Shown here piece by piece: positions 26,201 to 40,000 of a stretch of DNA of 64,000 bases (position 1 is its first letter; every line of letters begins with the position of its first letter). Both the position numbers and the translations under genes were made by a program. The DNA lies in the NCBI RefSeq assembly GCF_030704535.1, contig NC_081822.1, positions 6,883,501 to 6,947,500 on the forward strand, written 5' to 3'. The notes under the pieces were generated by a model, which was not told where the DNA came from, did not search any database, and worked only from the letters and a program-made list of their open reading frames with translations. The DNA comes from Vitis vinifera (Eukaryota > Streptophyta > Magnoliopsida > Vitales > Vitaceae).

Positions 26201-28235
26201 GAAAAAACTATCAAGAAGGGTGCCTAGTGATCTTGTGCTCAATGCTCAGGCAGCAGACTAGGGGAATGTTGATCATACTAGCTACGAAAGGGGCTTAAAG
26301 CTATGAGAATTTTTGCTTGAGAGGCTTTGAAAACTGTTTTTTTTTTTTTAGGGTTACCACTCTTGGAGATACTGCATACATGACGGAAAGGTAGCAGACT
26401 AGGTGGTCCAACCTTTCTCAGCCAACAAGCACGTCAATAAACTTGATTTGTTTGAGATACATACAATGATACAAAATCCATATTAAGAAGAAAAATTGAA
26501 GGAAAGCTAGTCAGACGTTAGCTTCAGCTCCATCAAATAAGAGAAATCGTGGGAGAAGTAGTTGAGAATAGGTTTCTTGATCTGAAAGAACAGGTTTTAA
26601 TTGGAGAACAGAAAATTAGATATATGTGCTACAGTCACGTTTCACAATCAACTAAGCAACGAACCAAATGATGAGCCTCGTGATGTTTTTTCCTAGTACC
26701 AATGCCCACATACCTAACAACCATTCAACACCTAGCAGAAAGATGCAGAGAGAGAGAAAGACAGAGATCAGACCCAAAGTTTGAGATGGGTATATACCAA
26801 ATATTAACTCAGACAATCATAACCTTCCAATAAGGGAATTTTTTTCCTACCATGCATGGGGCAGACACTCAATAAATATGGTCTGACAACATGCAATATT
26901 TCTTGGCGCATAATGCGAAAAGCTAATAATTAAGAAGGTGGAAGTTACATTCCCAACACAAATATATTGTTGCTGTTCACTCTTTTCTAAAAGCCCACTC
27001 TTCGTGCTTATCTAAACGCACACCCTAACATAGTCTGGCTCACATGTACATATACACTGTACCTAACAATATTTTAAATTGTACAGTACTTTTGTCCCGC
27101 ACAAAAAGTGTAGCAGAAATTAACATAACCTCCGGCATACGCAGGAGATCCTAAAAGTCCTGGGCTTTGTGATTCGGAGAGTTAAAACTAGGAAGCTTGT
27201 AAGTGATTACTTGCTGTAAAGCCAGAAGGAATATCCCTCACCAAGAAGAGGCACCGCAGAAGGAGTCCCCAACAAAAAACCAAAATTTTGAAATTGACTT
27301 ATTGAAGGCACATTCTGTCAACTTGGTGACGACGGCATAAACCAAAAAAATCCGTGATTGAGGCTTATGGAGTCCATGACAACAGCCAAACGACGACTAT
27401 TCTTGCCCACTTTTTCATTTTTAATCAACCCCGTTCCCATTATTCTAAATCTCATCCTTTTTTTAATTCAATGATTGTGACACTCACTAACATGAGGAAT
27501 ACTTTCAGCTTTGTCCTATCTTTGGACATTACATTTAAAAACGTACTTTAAGAAAACCTGCATTATTCTGTTTCCAAGGAAAACAAGATGAGTTGCCCCT
27601 CTGGGTCTTCATTCAGATGTCAAAAAAAGTTGGATAAAGGAGGAGGATGGCCCTTTGATCCACTGCCTTATTTTAATTAAAATCATCATCTACTGGTTTG
27701 CCTACTTTAATCATTTTTTATTTTATTTTAATTCATCATTATTCTTATTGTTTTTTGACTTAACTTATGTATTAGGTGTTCTTTACGGGTAAAATGCCGA
27801 CACCCTCGAAGATATTCAAGCCACTAATAATCAGAAATTGAAATTCTCGGAAAGGATTTGAGATTATATAATAATACCTTCTCAAAAATAGGAATAATTT
27901 GGATTTATGTGAATGATGAGTGACTGAAATCAATTTTTATAAATGTAGTGATAGATTTTAATTCATCATAATATAAAGTTATAAACAACATGTGAGTACC
28001 GTACATGAGCCATTGCCATTGATTAGAAATGGGCCTGGGTAGTTGGGTTTGTGCTTGATTTATCTGCCCAATTGATTTATGGCCCTCGGCTGACCTTTTT
28101 CTATCTTCAGTATACCCCTGTTGGCTCAGCCCAAATTCCCCTTTGGCCTTTTTCGGCCTGGCCCGATAGCGTTTCAGAAAATAATAATAATAATTTGGTT
28201 ACTTAGTAAATGACGGCTATACCCTCTAATCTGGT
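23218..28235. other. Long intergenic spacer
   Basis: About 5 kb without a supportable gene. It contains a 52-bp tandem duplication (25289-25392) and a poly-T run near 26339. Small ORFs such as 24769-24957 and 27354-27551 show no family signature. Confidence 0.5.
25289..25392. repeat. Tandem duplication of a 52-bp unit
   Basis: Unit 1 is 25289-25340 and unit 2 is 25341-25392. They match except at a few positions (GAGCATTAAATG versus GAGCTTTAAATG, and the last two bases). A recent local duplication in non-coding sequence. Confidence 0.95.
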
Positions 28236-28301
28236 AAACCCTACAGAGACGAGGAGAAAGCGCAGCGTGAAACCGTGAAAGGTGAACCGACGGCGAGAGG
28301 T

Positions 28302-31300
28302 ATGGCGCTACCGGCGTCTACAGTTACAGTTTGGTCTTCAAGATTTCGTGTATGATCTCTCCTCCTTTTCCTTTCTCGATATAAGTTGTCTTTTAAGTAT
28401 TGTGGCACTCCACAATTATATTTTTACAACATTGTTAAGGGTTTGAATCATTCATACTCTTGGTATTGTATAATAATTCACAAATTGTGTGGTTCAGAAT
28501 TTGTATTCTTCTCTTTGATCTGGAGAAGGCCCTAAGCGGTAGGATTGAAGTTAGCATTGTTTTATTTATTTTTCTTTTTTTTTTTCAAGAAAATGAAAGC
28601 TTGAACTAGCTCAAGGCTTGGGTCCGAAGATGTAGAGTAAATATGCTTATGCGTTTTTGGAGTTGGATTGCTGGATGGCTAAGGTGAAGCGCCTTCCTCT
28701 CTTTGGGAGGAAAAAAAGGGGAAGTTTGAAAGTGAGGTGGTTAACAGACTCACATTCAGGTGAAATATGAAATTCAATGTTGGTTTCCATAGTAATCTGT
28801 TAGGTCGTTCGAGTTCATGATAAAGATTTGATACAATGGTTATTGGTTCTGGATGAAGTGTAGGGTAGACAAAGTTTGATTCAGTTCACAAATACACTCA
28901 AACACAACATGCTTTTCCTGGGTTTGAGTGGAGTATAATCGCATTTGGGTCAAATTTATGTCGACTTGGATAACCGATTTAGTAAATAGGTATTTTTTGG
29001 GTCATCCTACAAAATACAAATTTGATCTGAATTGACCCATTTAATAATCATTTTAATTACTAAATGCTTAGTAGAATGCTTAGGCTTTGATACGTCACGA
29101 ACATTACCCACTTTTATGAATTTCCACCCCTAATGAAATGTCTTACAAGTTACAATTTTGTATATGCTTGCTCCTTTGTTACATGCTTTACTTATGGGAT
29201 GATCAGCTTAGCTCTTCAGAACTTCAGTCGTGTACCAACTCTAATGTTATCCTTATTACAATACATGCTAGAAGTCTAATAAAATATGGAAAGTAAAAAA
29301 AATACTAAGAGTGTTTATTCTAGAAATAGTTAATGGAGTTAGTGGGCTAACCACTATAATGAGGGGTTATGTGGAAAGGATTTTTGGTCAATTTGAAGTT
29401 CAGATACCTTTTTGATGAAAAATAATGCCTCATATTTATATTGTTCCTTGTATGTCATTCTGGTTTTGCTCATTTATCTTTGTTCAGAGGATATAGATAG
29501 ATCTTGTTGATTGAATTCCATGCATTCAATTTGAATTTGTTTAGTTGTCCTATCTTATAGGTGGCGTCAGTGATCCTTGATATCATAAATCAAATAACTT
29601 GTCATTTATTTTCTTCTATCTCTTTTGCACAACTTGTTTTTCTTTTTTGATAAATAATTAAAACTAAATATATAATGAAGAACCAAATAAAAAGGAGTGC
29701 AACCTATTTACACATGAAGTATACCAAACATGCCAAAAGAAATGGATGTACGAACCAAACCTAGCTAGCACAATCTTGCACCAACTAGCTGATTCCCATA
29801 TGATAAGGTTTTTAGGAGTGCACTTTTCATAGCTAAAGCTAAAGTCAACTGCTCTATCCCTTTAAATATTCTACGATTGCTCTCTTTTCATATATTCCAA
29901 AAAAGGCACGAAAGGATCAACCTCTAGATCTTTCTATTATCAACCCCAACAAAGTTTTATGCCAAATAGGTAACATGTCTCTAATAAAACGAGGAAGAAC
30001 CCAAGACATATCAAAGAAAGTGAAAACCAAAGACGATGGACTTGGGGTTCAATCATAATGCAGGAGAATGTGCTCAAATGATTCAAAGTCTTGTTTGCAG
30101 AGGCAACATTTGATTTACCATAGGTCAACCCCACTTCATAAGTTGCTCAAATGTGAATTTCTTCCCAGCCACCTCCCAAACAAAGAAACAAACTTTAGTT
30201 GATGCCTTAAATTCTATATCTCTTTAGTTGGACAAAGGAGAAATTGCACAAGATAATCATGCACCCTGACATTACCTTCCTATATGCTTTCGAAAATGCC
30301 CTTTTTTATTTATCACCTCAAGGAAATGCTTGTTACCGGTTCACTCTCTTGCTCTTCCTCTCCCTCTCTCATTCTTCCATAAAAAGCCCTATCTGCAAAA
30401 TCCCTCTCATGCGAACACTTTTACCAACATCAAACCCTAATTTCCTAATTCTCCTATTCTCTTTCTCAGACTCATCAGAATATGAATTGCATCTATTTGG
30501 ATTGAACCTTCTATTTCATGATTCATTTTTCTTATCTTTCTTTAAAAAGGATCTTGTGTGATAAATAAATTGAAATTATTTATCATTGTATTATTAATTG
30601 TTAATGTTCAATATTTTTTAAAAATTCTATACCATATTTTTCTATACTCATATTAATTATGAATAGCCAAGAAAGAATAGTTAATAGGTAAGATACCAGT
30701 AGTTTATGGTGGGACTAGAAGTTTTTCATGATGGGAAAATGAGATGAAGAGAGATAGAGCAGGACAATGAGATATTATTAGGGTTTAATGTTAGTGGAGG
30801 TGTTTGAATGGGAGAAAGACATTATAGATAGAGCATTTTGTGAAAGAATGAAAGAGGGAGAGTGAGAGGAGGAGAGGAAGTGCATATGAAGTCCAACACA
30901 CTTTTGAAAAAGGGAATTTTAGGAAGCATATTGAGAAGTAATGTGTGAGTGCATAATTATCTAAATATTTTCAAACTAGTAAAGATAAATTTAATTTTAG
31001 ACAAGTGATTCCTGTCTTCCACTTTTTTCTAAATGCTAGTGTGCAAACACATTTCTCCTAATCTAGGGTCAATTACCCATCAGAGCTTTGTTAAGATGCA
31101 CAATGCTTCTCATTCCCAAACCCCCAACAACCTTTCTTGAACATGATCTTGCTCTCTAAACTGCCACCTCTCCATAGAAAGCCTTTCTAGGTCTTCTCTT
31201 GATCACATCCCACCTTCCTAGGAATTGCAAAAACTGACATATAATAGATTGGCAGGCTAGCAAGAGTGTTCTTCCCCCTTTAGATGAGAACTGTCTTTTA

Positions 31301-32472
31301 CAAGATGCCAACTTGCTTTTAAATCTCTCCTCAAAAAAGGCCCAGACCGATATGAGCAACCCTCAGCTTCTTCGACTTCCTTAATACCTTTCTCTACACC
31401 AAATACTGATAAACATTTGTGCATATTAGTGTGTTACCGGTGCTCTATTGTTCTCTTTTCCATGTTAAACAATGCTTCAATCAAAATATTCTTTGCCAAT
31501 CTGAGCCACTCCCATTTGCATTCTATCTTATATTTACTGTTCCCTGTGCTCCTAAGTAAATTATCGGTACTTAATTGACTTCTTTCTGATAATTCTCCAT
31601 ACACTTGGAAGGATTATTATATTTAAGGGAGAAAGCTATTTCAGAAATGAGAATCCTTTGCTGATGGAAGCTTATAAATTTGTGAATCTGGAACTTTTCT
31701 TGTATGACATTCCTTTTTACTCCCTTGTACAGATTAACTTGTTAAGACCTTGTCAGCTCCATGGGTGCTCACTATCCCATGCCTACAATCGCCAAACCTT
31801 GCACTCACATTCTATAAAACTACGAACTATGGCACAGTTCAGTGAACAAAATAAGGTCAAAATGCAAATGAGTATCCTTAGGAAAAGATTATGGGAGGCT
31901 GCTCCTGATTCACTTAAAGATTTCCCATGGAAGAAAGCAGAGGATACAGTGCTGCAACAACTGCTTTTGCTTGGACAGAAAGCACTGAAATGGTCTTTTA
32001 TTACATTATTCATTCTTAGCTCAGTATCAGATGTCATATTTTGCATCTCCAGAAACAAAGAATTGATGATTCCCTTTGGTTTGTTTGTTGGCTGCATGAT
32101 GGCTGACTTCTTGAAAGAGACATCTCGAGAATTGTTTCCCAACTCAGAGGTATATTTTCTTCTGTATTCTTCACATCCTTCAGTCACTTGACTTCTTATG
32201 GTGATGATTTATTGTGTCATTGATTTTCTGTTTAACAGAAAACGGGTTTGAAGCAGCCCCTTTTGGGCATTGGTTGCTTCTTTGTCTTTGTGAAGTTCAT
32301 GTCCACATTTCTTACTTCACAAGGACAGGCATTTCTTTTGCATGTTGCCAATGGTGGATTGATGCAAATTTTGTGGCTGTGGAAAGGTTTACTGGAAGGA
32401 AGAGATGGACAAAGTGGACAGAATTTCTTTTCATGCCAAGAGACTTCCGATATTACAGAAGCAATCAACTAG
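28302..32472 (+). CDS. Plant membrane protein of unknown function, likely organelle-targeted
   Basis: Three phase-0 exons, 28302-28349, 31733-32149 and 32239-32472, give 232 aa. The first exon encodes only 16 residues (MALPASTVTVWSSRFR). Together with the Ser/Arg/His-rich start of exon 2 it forms a basic, acid-poor N-terminus of about 50 residues resembling a plastid or mitochondrial transit peptide. The body contains SILRKRLWEAAPDSLKDFPW and then three or four hydrophobic segments: WSFITLFILSSVSDVIF, PFGLFVGCMMADF, LLGIGCFFVFVKF and LHVANGGLMQILWLW. I do not recognise a named family or catalytic motif. The exon 1-2 join is inferred from donor CGT|GTATGA, a strong pyrimidine-rich acceptor ending at 31732, and frame agreement. 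If wrong, translation could begin at an in-frame Met in exon 2 (31829 region, MAQFSEQNK). The 3.4-kb intron contains LINE and inverted-repeat element debris. Confidence 0.72.
29638..31400 (-). mobile_element. Decayed LINE (non-LTR retrotransposon) fragment in an intron, antisense
   Basis: On the minus strand, broken frames give stretches typical of the 3' part of plant L1-type ORF2. Near 31330-31100 there are pieces like FKSKLASCKRQFSSKGGR, RKAFYGEVAV and GGLGMRSIVHLNKALMG. Near 30210-29900 there are KVCFFVWEVAGKKFTFEQL and a degraded zf-RVT region with LLH and WSLVFSLF-like words. The minus-strand 3' end is a TTATTTATC followed by an A-rich tail (about 29660-29638), the usual LINE terminus. 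Stops and frameshifts are frequent. The 5' limit is uncertain, and 30251-30962 is a separate nested insertion. Confidence 0.8.
30251..30962. mobile_element. Non-autonomous DNA element with long terminal inverted repeats, nested in the LINE
   Basis: The left arm starts AGATAATCATGCACCC. The reverse complement of the right arm starts AGATAATTATGCACTC. Similarity between arms continues for roughly 180-200 bp with small gaps, through matching blocks such as ATATGCTT, CTCCCTCT..CATTCTT and AACATNAAACCCTAAT. The centre is AT-rich (about 30480-30700). The element interrupts the LINE homology. Long arms suggest a Mutator-like (MULE) or foldback MITE. I could not find an unambiguous target duplication, so the superfamily is a guess. 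Confidence 0.75.
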
Positions 32473-34011
32473 ACATGCAGCTATGTCCTTGTACATGGAA
32501 ATATTTACATGAACCTTTTCCTGCTTTTCATACTTGAATCAGATGCTCAAAAACTGAGGTATCTAGGATCAAGGTCCATTCATTTAAGCCTTGCATTAAA
32601 AAACAAATTGAAATTTAGAATCACTGCTGCTCCAAGCTAATCCATTACCATAGATTTTCTGTTCTATAAAGTGGACGTGGGCACAGTATGTGATAGCATT
32701 ATTTTTTTCAAGATGCTGGGCAAATTTTTGCATGTGTAAAGGGAGTAAATCAACAGAGCATTCGTGTACTCTATCCACGCTTAATTATTGTTCAGGAGCT
32801 ATCGAGTATTTATGGTGATAATGGATTTTGTAGGGTTAGTGATTGGTTCGGTATGTTTCAGGGTGGTGATGGTTTATTGTATTTATCCAACCCACCCCAA
32901 GGAACAATTGTTAACATTCAAATATGTCCACAATCCATTTCACCATTTTTAATTGCCCGGTTTTTCAGAGGTGGTGATAAAGCATTTTGGGACATTGTGA
33001 AGCGCAGATGACTTTGGGGTCTTCGTTTGTCAATGCCATGCAAGGTTTAGTTCCATGGGCTCGATAATCAAGTGAAGTCCAGCCGGACCATTGCCAGTTG
33101 CTCCCCAGTTTTACCCAACTGGATGTGGTTTCTCAGATGAAATTTCATCAGAAACTCCAACCTCAATTTGTCAGTTTAAGGGCCCTTCGCAGCGTCATCC
33201 ATGCAAATCGAAAATTGTACTAAAAATATATATATAAGGAATATTAAGTTTAGGATGGAGTGCAGTATGCTGATTACAGAGCCATGCCATAAACATAAAG
33301 CAAAGCACTCTCCTGGTTTCTCCAAGATGTTCTAATAACCATGGTTTAGAAAGCAATAAGCATAAAGGATACTTAAATACTGAAGTAGAAATTGATGATA
33401 TGATTTAGAGTTCTGTTTACATGAATGTTCTGTTTACAGATTATAAACCTCATGATTTCCTGCGTAACATAGCTCCTTACATATTGGCTCATAATACTCC
33501 TTCCATAAGAGGAAAAATTAAGATAGTTTTTCTTTAGAATTTAAGTATACTAAGCTGCAGGAATTCATTGCTTCAAGCTAGCAAAGAGAAAACCAATCAC
33601 CCCTTGTCAGTGAAAACAGGGTTTTCTCTCAATTAATTACGTACCTATACAGAGACGAATACAATTAAAAAAGAAAAAGAAAAAGGCGCAGAAGGAGAAA
33701 ACAAAGTGTCTTCTTTGTATGCATATTGAACACTAAAATTCAATATCAGAAAGTGTACATGCCATCCTTTGTCGGGAAATTTCCACGCTTTTCTCATCCA
33801 AGAACCCCATCAGCGCCAGTGGCTTTTATTAACACGCGAATAGAAGTATGCATATAAATAAATGAATTATGTACAAAAAATAATGCAACTGCCACCCCAA
33901 TTCGCTTTCTGATCTGCGACTTCCTGTCATGATTTATTTACCTGCGTGGACGCTTTTCCTGAAAAGTGATGAACATAAACGGTCAAGCTATATTACGTGT
34001 TTTATCCCAGA
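32473..34011. other. Spacer between convergent genes
   Basis: Holds the 3' flanks of the membrane-protein gene (+) and of the OSCA-like gene (-). No further gene seen. Confidence 0.5.
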
Positions 34012-37000
34012 TTAAGAGGGTGTCCTGAGTATTGGGCGAGTCAAACCTGGCTTCAAGTCCTCTGGATCCTGGATGCTGTCCCCATCCTCAGAATGGTTTG
34101 ATCGTTCACCTTTAGAGGAGTCCTGAGAAGTACGCTTGGGCTGATGATAGGCCGAATGCAACTGGTGATGAATCTGTTCCATCCTCCCATTTCTCTCATC
34201 TTGCCGATCCATCTCAATAAGAACCTATATGCATACATGTTAAACTTGAGAAAGAGACGGAGACAGAGACATAGAGAAGAATCCATTTCCAATCATTACC
34301 GTGGCAGCATGGTTCTCAAATATTGGGCGAAAACGCTGCCTACAGTACTCATTAAATAGCAATGTACCAATGACCAATGGAATGGTGAAGCCTGATGGGA
34401 CTGGTGATCGTTTTAGTCCAAACACCCCAATTGCTATTATCTGTGCCAACACTAATGAGAAGATTGTTGTGTTGTGCACAATCGGCCAAAACTTTCCCCC
34501 ACTTTCATATTTTGATATATACACGTTGATAATCTGGAGCAAATATTGGAAGATTAGCATCACAAGTTAAGTTCATTGATGGTCATAAAACAAAAGGAAA
34601 AACAAGTAAAAACTGTGCTGCTAAATAATTTTATTTGTCAAAGATGCAAGGAATCACAATCTGGTTAAGAGAACAGTTCTTCTTCCCCTGCTCCTTTTTT
34701 TTTTTTTTTTTTTTTTTTAATAAAAAAAGTAGACATAACATTCCGGAATTTCAAAGACATGCATGAACAAACTTTGCATCATGGAGTTAATATGAAATGC
34801 AAAATACACACACAGTGACAGCTTAGAGAAAACTGAGAGCCAATTAATTCTAGAATAGATAAAAATTAGAGAATGCATTGTCTGAAACTATTCACCTGAT
34901 TACGGTACACCAGATAAGCAAGAAAAAAGTAAACCAGCAAGATGGGCAATATTAAAGGTGCCAATATGGAACAGGTAAACCCAAGCAGTCCAAAAAGGAG
35001 GGCTTTCGGAATTTCCGTGTGGTATGGAAAAGATAGAGTCTCATTAGATGGATCCTTCTTGAGTATGAATCGAGTGAAGTAGTTACACAGAAGAGCAAAA
35101 ACTTGCACGACTTCAAATGACATGCTTGCCCAACCCGATGTTAAAACGTAAGTCATGAAGAAGCTAGCCTGCAAAAATTTGAAACCATAATCATACTCAA
35201 GAAAAACACCTGGGGGAACAGGAAAGCTTTCATTTGAAGTGAATTTGACCAAACTGAAGAAAGGGCTCAAATTCACATACTCAAGAAGAACAAAATCTAG
35301 CAGGATTCCAATTCACATAGCAGAGAGTTGGTACAACTAGTAAAGTTTTATGTTGCTCCAATTCACATAAAGAAACAATAGCAGTGATGGGAGGAAATAT
35401 GCATGAAAATGTGCCTCATTATTTTAATTCCATCTTTATTAAATATAATATAATAAAACATGTCAAATATAAAAGTTTGATATAAAACACACAATCCAAG
35501 GTATATATTCAACTCGCATACTAGAATATCAGGGGAGAGAATCACCTGTGTTGGTACTGCTCTAGCAAGTTCAGTAGGTAAGTCTTTAACACTTGAAAAG
35601 ACACTCCATTGACTGATCAAAGACCCCGAGAAAACATTAACAAAAAAAACATTCCAGATTGTGAAGTACAGAATTTTGCAGCATGCACTCTTTTTCCTGC
35701 CACTACGAGAGATAGAGCCCTCCACTGCTGAAAATAACATCATTGTTGGCGGAACCGTGTATAGAAATAAAATCAAAATTACACTTGGCAGGTACCCTGT
35801 TACCACCTGGCTTACAATAGTCCTGCACAGAAATACAAGGTATGTTAAAAAGCCCACCAGCAACCCAAACAAACCCCACAACAGATACACACATAAAGAA
35901 ATTTAAGTACAGCTAAAGAAATATAACAGACGGAGTAGTGCCATCTCTATGACAACCTGGAGAAGTAAGGAGACTACAAATCAGCAAACTAAGATAGACC
36001 AACCAGTTTGAAAACGTCATTTACTTGTCTGTTGGTCCATACATGATAACACAAAGCATGAACTTGAATCTGCCTAATAGTAAGACTAGTGGGCTTGGTG
36101 AAGGTAGAAACCCTCTATTATATTGCCTTGCAGACCTGTCACTGATGATCGATTTGCTTGCATTTAGCTGTAGGCAGTTGCTCAGAACTGGCACTGAACT
36201 TCTGTAATTCAAGAATGTCAGTCCCTTGTCCTTTACACTCTTTCAAGAAACCAAGTTTCTATGCTAATGTGTACTAATGCTCTGTCTTGTTCTGGTATTA
36301 ATTTGCAAATATCTTGTTCTACCTTAGTATTGGGTGTGCACACAAAGGTGTGGTTTTCTTTATATCTCTTGACTGTATAAGATTGCATCAAAATTCCATA
36401 TATCCAATTCATCAAGCACAAGCACCTTTCCCTAAATTCTTTGTTTACCAATTTTCAAAAACAAAAAATGTACAAAATTCATGTAATTATTATTGCTATA
36501 TAATACTTACTTCTTCAAAATTCCTCTTAGAAATGGAAATGTTTGTTGTAGCTGCTCTAACTGAGTCAAACCTTGAACAAAAGTGACAGGAAGGAGAAAC
36601 AAAAACATGAACACAATAGCAGCCAGCAGAGTTGTTATCCTACGAATCCAAAGTTGTTTGTATGGTATACAAAGATTTGACCAATAAACATCATGTGGTT
36701 CTGGAGCCAAGTCTGTGACCCATAACATGGGATTTGATGATTGAAGAACCTGGGAGGCAACAACAGCAGCATAGCGAGTCTTGAAAAAAACAAAGGCAGA
36801 TGCACCCTCCTGTATGAAAGAACTAAGAACTTTAGGCTACAGGATGGTGGTTTTTACCAAACCTTGGTATCTCTATGTTACTTGATGAGAACAAAGAAAA
36901 AGAGAACAAAAAGATAAAAAATCCTGGGTATTACTGTCAGTTTCCCCATCTTCAAAAGAATAAACAAGAAATCTGTTTCCATTTAGCTTTTGGTCCTTAG

Positions 37001-40000
37001 AAGTGGCAACTTGTTTGATGGTAAGCAGCTATTTTTTAATACATTAAAGAACAAGAAAATCTCAAAATTGTGTTTTAAATCAGCTTTCTAAAAATTCCAA
37101 TGCATTAATGGAGGTGCTGATGGTGATAAGTGTAGGAGATGATGACAAGATTTTGAGTAGGAAAAAACCTGAATCCCAACTACTGAGGATGCAGGATGTT
37201 GAAGATCCAGGAAAAAAAAAATCGAAACAGAATAACTCAATAACGAGCAGGAAAAACTATGTAAGTCAGAATCATTTGATAAAAGATAGAAATGCTAAAT
37301 GGGTCACAGGAAAAAGAAAAAACAATAAATTCAAGCCAAAGATGCATAAATGATATAGAAGCCTGAATGCAAAAGTTGTTCACTCGGTTCACATGAGAAT
37401 TTATGACCTCTGATGTCGTGGAATCTAAATCCACCTTGTCCTTAACAGGATCATTAGAAAGGATCTTAAAAGAATTTGGAGATACTCCACAAATACTACA
37501 TCGTATTAAACTAGGTGTGCTACTCTGCTTCATAGAAGAAGTCTGAAGCATCTTGTAAGCATCAGTCTGCAAATAGAAGCATTAAACAACATGAATAAAA
37601 ACATGCCACAGATCACTTCCAAAATAAAAAGGAAGTTAAATGCATGAACAAAATGCAATGAGGCATAGGTACTCAAGAAATAAAATAAAGAAAAAAAACA
37701 AAAGAACTCACCGCACATTATAATTAATAAGCCAAATATTTAACAATCGAGTCACAGAGAATTACATAGCAAATGTTACATCTTCATGAATCAGTAGAAG
37801 GTTCAGTAGTCCTATTATTCAGTATTCACCAATTCTATACCCAGATACCTGAGTTGCTTCTCTTCTCAGATGATCTAGTGCTTCTAGTTCCTTTTTTAAC
37901 TTCTTTATTCTTTGACATGATCAAAGCATTGAGCTTAGTGTTATAATTAAAAATCTGGAAGTCCAAAAGAAGTCAGAAGAACAAAGAGATACTGGGAAGT
38001 TTGGAACCCAGAGACATTCTAGCAGGCACTGGAGCATTTTAATTGGGATTGTCTTTGTTATAGAACTAGGAATGGAAGCTACTTTGAGCCTTCTCAGTTT
38101 TGAAAATCCTTGAACAGAGTAAATCCACACAAATTACTGTTTGCATAGAAACATATTGAAAGCTCTATTAGTTTTTTTGTCACTCATGTCTCCATCAAAT
38201 TATGAAGGTAGCATAATATTCATAATTCTTGATAACCAGTTTCTCCTTTTGGTAAAATAACTATGACTATTAACTGGATCTAGTGTACATAGTATAAACA
38301 TTAAATTGGAACCTCTACGTAAAAAAGAAATTTCATTAACCTGCAATATTATAAGCAGAGTGAATTATTCAATGCACTCCTCAAGTTAAAAGCTATGTTG
38401 GATGCTAAGACATAGTTACTTGTCTTATGGAAACATTTAAGCTTCACTGGCCTGAATCCAGATGGTTCATACAAAATCAAAACTCTAAAACCCAGGTCAG
38501 AGGGAAATTCATGTTCTGTTTATAGAAAAATGCACTTTCACACATAATAATGCTCCCCATCCCTGTTCTTGGGAATTATGCAAAGGTTTTTATATAGATA
38601 GGGATAAATGGGGAAAATTCTATTTAAAAAAATAAAATTCTCATGTTTTAGGGGGTCAAGAGAATAGGTGGGTGTGAAGGAAAAATGGATAAGAGAGCAT
38701 CATATTTCCATTTATTAAATAAAATAATAACTATTAATGTCATATTAACTCAAAACTCCATAGTTTTCTAAAAATCCCATGCACAAAATGCACAGATGCT
38801 GGTAAGTAGTTCACAGAATAACAACACAACAAATCAAGCCAGGCAAAAAAGAAAATATAATATGAAGGCAGCAAAATTCTGAAATATTCAGGGATGATAC
38901 GCACCACTAGTTTGTGAACTGTCCAAGAATCAGAAACCATTTGGTGTGACAAATAGCTTGATGCATGATAATTGATGAAGAATTGTTTCACCAAGTCACT
39001 GTATGATTGTTCTGGGGACCATGGTATAGAACGAACCAGAACTGCAAAATGACTTGGGTTTGGAGGAGATCCAGTAATATGTGCCAGCCTCATATTAGTA
39101 ATGCTTTTGTATTCCTAAAAGAGAAACTGAAATGATTACCTAATCATAAGAAAATATATAACTAGGAATTGTAAGAACTTCAATGAAAATTGAAACTAAT
39201 ACTACATACTTACAAAGTAAAGAAGAACACAAGCTGAGCAAGATATCACGTACAATGCAAAGCAATGAACCCAAAGCCTGAAATGGATAAGGTACAAAAG
39301 AAAAATAACCTATGAGTAAGTATTTTTAGTTTATTGAAACTAAAAATTCACTTCCTTTGACTGGCAAACATGAAAAAAAAAAAAAAGGTGAATGAGAGAA
39401 CCTATAAAAAAATGTCAAAGATTTATTTTCCATTTTACCAAAAAATAAGGACCGTTACTCCTTCTCCATCCTCTCTAAAAGACCAAAAGGGACTAATTTC
39501 TATGAGATCTAACCCTTGGTTGCAAAAGCACAAACTAGAAAAATCTCAAATAAACTTCCAAAACAGTTCAGAAAACAGAAGACAACCCAGCAGATTCAGA
39601 ATTTATTTTCAATTCTTAATTTCAACACCTTTTGGGTGGCTATGTGAAACAATTTCAACAAGCCTGCATATTTAAGCATCAAGGGATTTTTTGAAACTAA
39701 AAGTAACAAAATTGGACCTTCACTTTGATGCCTGGTCTGGTCTATCAGTGTAGTTCATACCATTTTGATCCTTCTTTGATATTTCCAATAGTAAATACAT
39801 CTAATGACTCAGAAGGGATATGCCCGTGATGCACTGCTTGTCCATAATAGTTCACTGGCAGAACCAGAAAAATACAAATGATAGCAGCAATTGCGAAGAT
39901 TCGAATACTGTAAGAAAATAGTTAGCACCTCCAGTAAGTAAACTTTAAATTAAAAGGAAAACAAGTAAAAGTATTTCACAAGTATAAAGACTTCAATTAA

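Noticed and set aside
30244..30561. 105-aa Ser/Phe/Leu-rich ORF
   Set aside because: Falls in the left inverted-repeat arm of the nested element; low-complexity CT-rich translation.
34692..34720. Long poly-T run as a terminator or retroelement tail
   Set aside because: Sits in an intron of the OSCA-like gene with no adjacent element sequence; treated as a simple repeat.
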